From the NCBI GenBank assembly GCA_030123605.1, contig CP126123.1, positions 1,302,001-1,366,000 of the forward strand: a stretch of DNA of 64,000 nt, written 5' to 3'. The notes under the pieces were generated by a model. It ran no database searches. It was not told where the DNA came from and saw only the letters and a program-made list of their open reading frames with translations. The translations under genes were made by a program, and so were the position numbers. The stretch's first letter is position 1. Every line of letters begins with the position of its first letter. Source of the stretch: Nitrospira sp. (GTDB lineage: Bacteria; Nitrospirota; Nitrospiria; Nitrospirales; Nitrospiraceae). Of the stretch, positions 63,807 to 64,000 are shown one piece after another.

Positions 63807-64000
63807 AACAGGCTGCGGAAAAACTCATTTTGGCCCCTGAAGCAGTCGTCAACACCGAGGTTTGAGACGACTCCACATAGCCACGCAGGATGCGCAAAAA
63901 GACCATCCAGCAAGGCCGCAGCGAGGCGCACGGCGCGGGGAAGAACGAGCGCCACGCCCGTGCACGCCGCCGAGTCGGTGAAGCCGCGGTGCCTTCGAAG
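63807..64000. repeat. Dispersed palindromic element, copy 3 (continues past the window)
   Basis: Begins AACAGGCTGCGGAAAAACTC, matching the leader of copy 2, then the core GCAGGATGCGCAAAAAGACC (near 63885-63905) and AAGGCCGCAGCGAGG. The distal end is not recognised before the window stops. Confidence 0.65.

Overview
The window is about 60 percent GC and carries no rRNA and one tRNA. Gene content fits a Gram-negative, probably aerobic lithotroph of the Nitrospira type (phylum Nitrospirota). It has a large molybdenum uptake and storage locus, as expected for an organism dependent on molybdenum enzymes such as nitrite oxidoreductase, many TonB-dependent iron receptors, and dispersed palindromic repeats. 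The assignment is an inference from gene content, not from a marker gene.

Layout. (1) 1-6086: end of prpD, then prpB, prpC, an acyl-CoA synthetase and an acyl-CoA dehydrogenase, overlapping or closely spaced: a methylcitrate-cycle and acyl-CoA oxidation operon. (2) 6102-10238, minus strand: MscS channel, LapA-like membrane protein, a lipoprotein and a TPR protein. (3) 10372-19081: tRNA-Met, a complete IS5-family element, then a type I restriction-modification locus in which hsdM, hsdS and hsdR each carry one inactivating lesion, followed by an intact YgjP-type metallopeptidase. (4) 19193-20184, minus strand: LexA-like repressor with two tiny proteins and a candidate operator. (5) 20222-45906: iron locus opening with a Fur-box promoter and a strong intrinsic terminator (candidate iron-responsive small RNA or attenuator). 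It continues with AraC, two TonBs, ExbB/ExbD, three ECF sigma/FecR/TonB-dependent-receptor sets, Fur, two PepSY proteins and an RND pump. (6) 46310-47868: two TraT-like lipoproteins. (7) 47911-63746: molybdenum locus.

The molybdenum locus has modC, modB, a molbindin, an HTH-molbindin regulator and a periplasmic protein in one operon. A second group holds two molybdenum-storage-type subunits and a fused ECF transporter protein (EcfT-like plus S-component-like). A third group holds an HTH-PBP regulator, a second ModA-like protein, a lipoprotein, an OprO/P-type porin, a three-module TOBE-like protein, ModA and another lipoprotein. Together these suggest a chain from outer-membrane entry through periplasmic capture and ABC import to cytoplasmic buffering and storage, under two different predicted molybdate sensors.

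The most interesting candidates are the EcfT-S fusion beside the storage genes, the stand-alone TOBE-like proteins, the Fur-box transcript ahead of the iron locus, the conserved non-coding block duplicated upstream of two sigma-factor units, and the triply broken restriction system.
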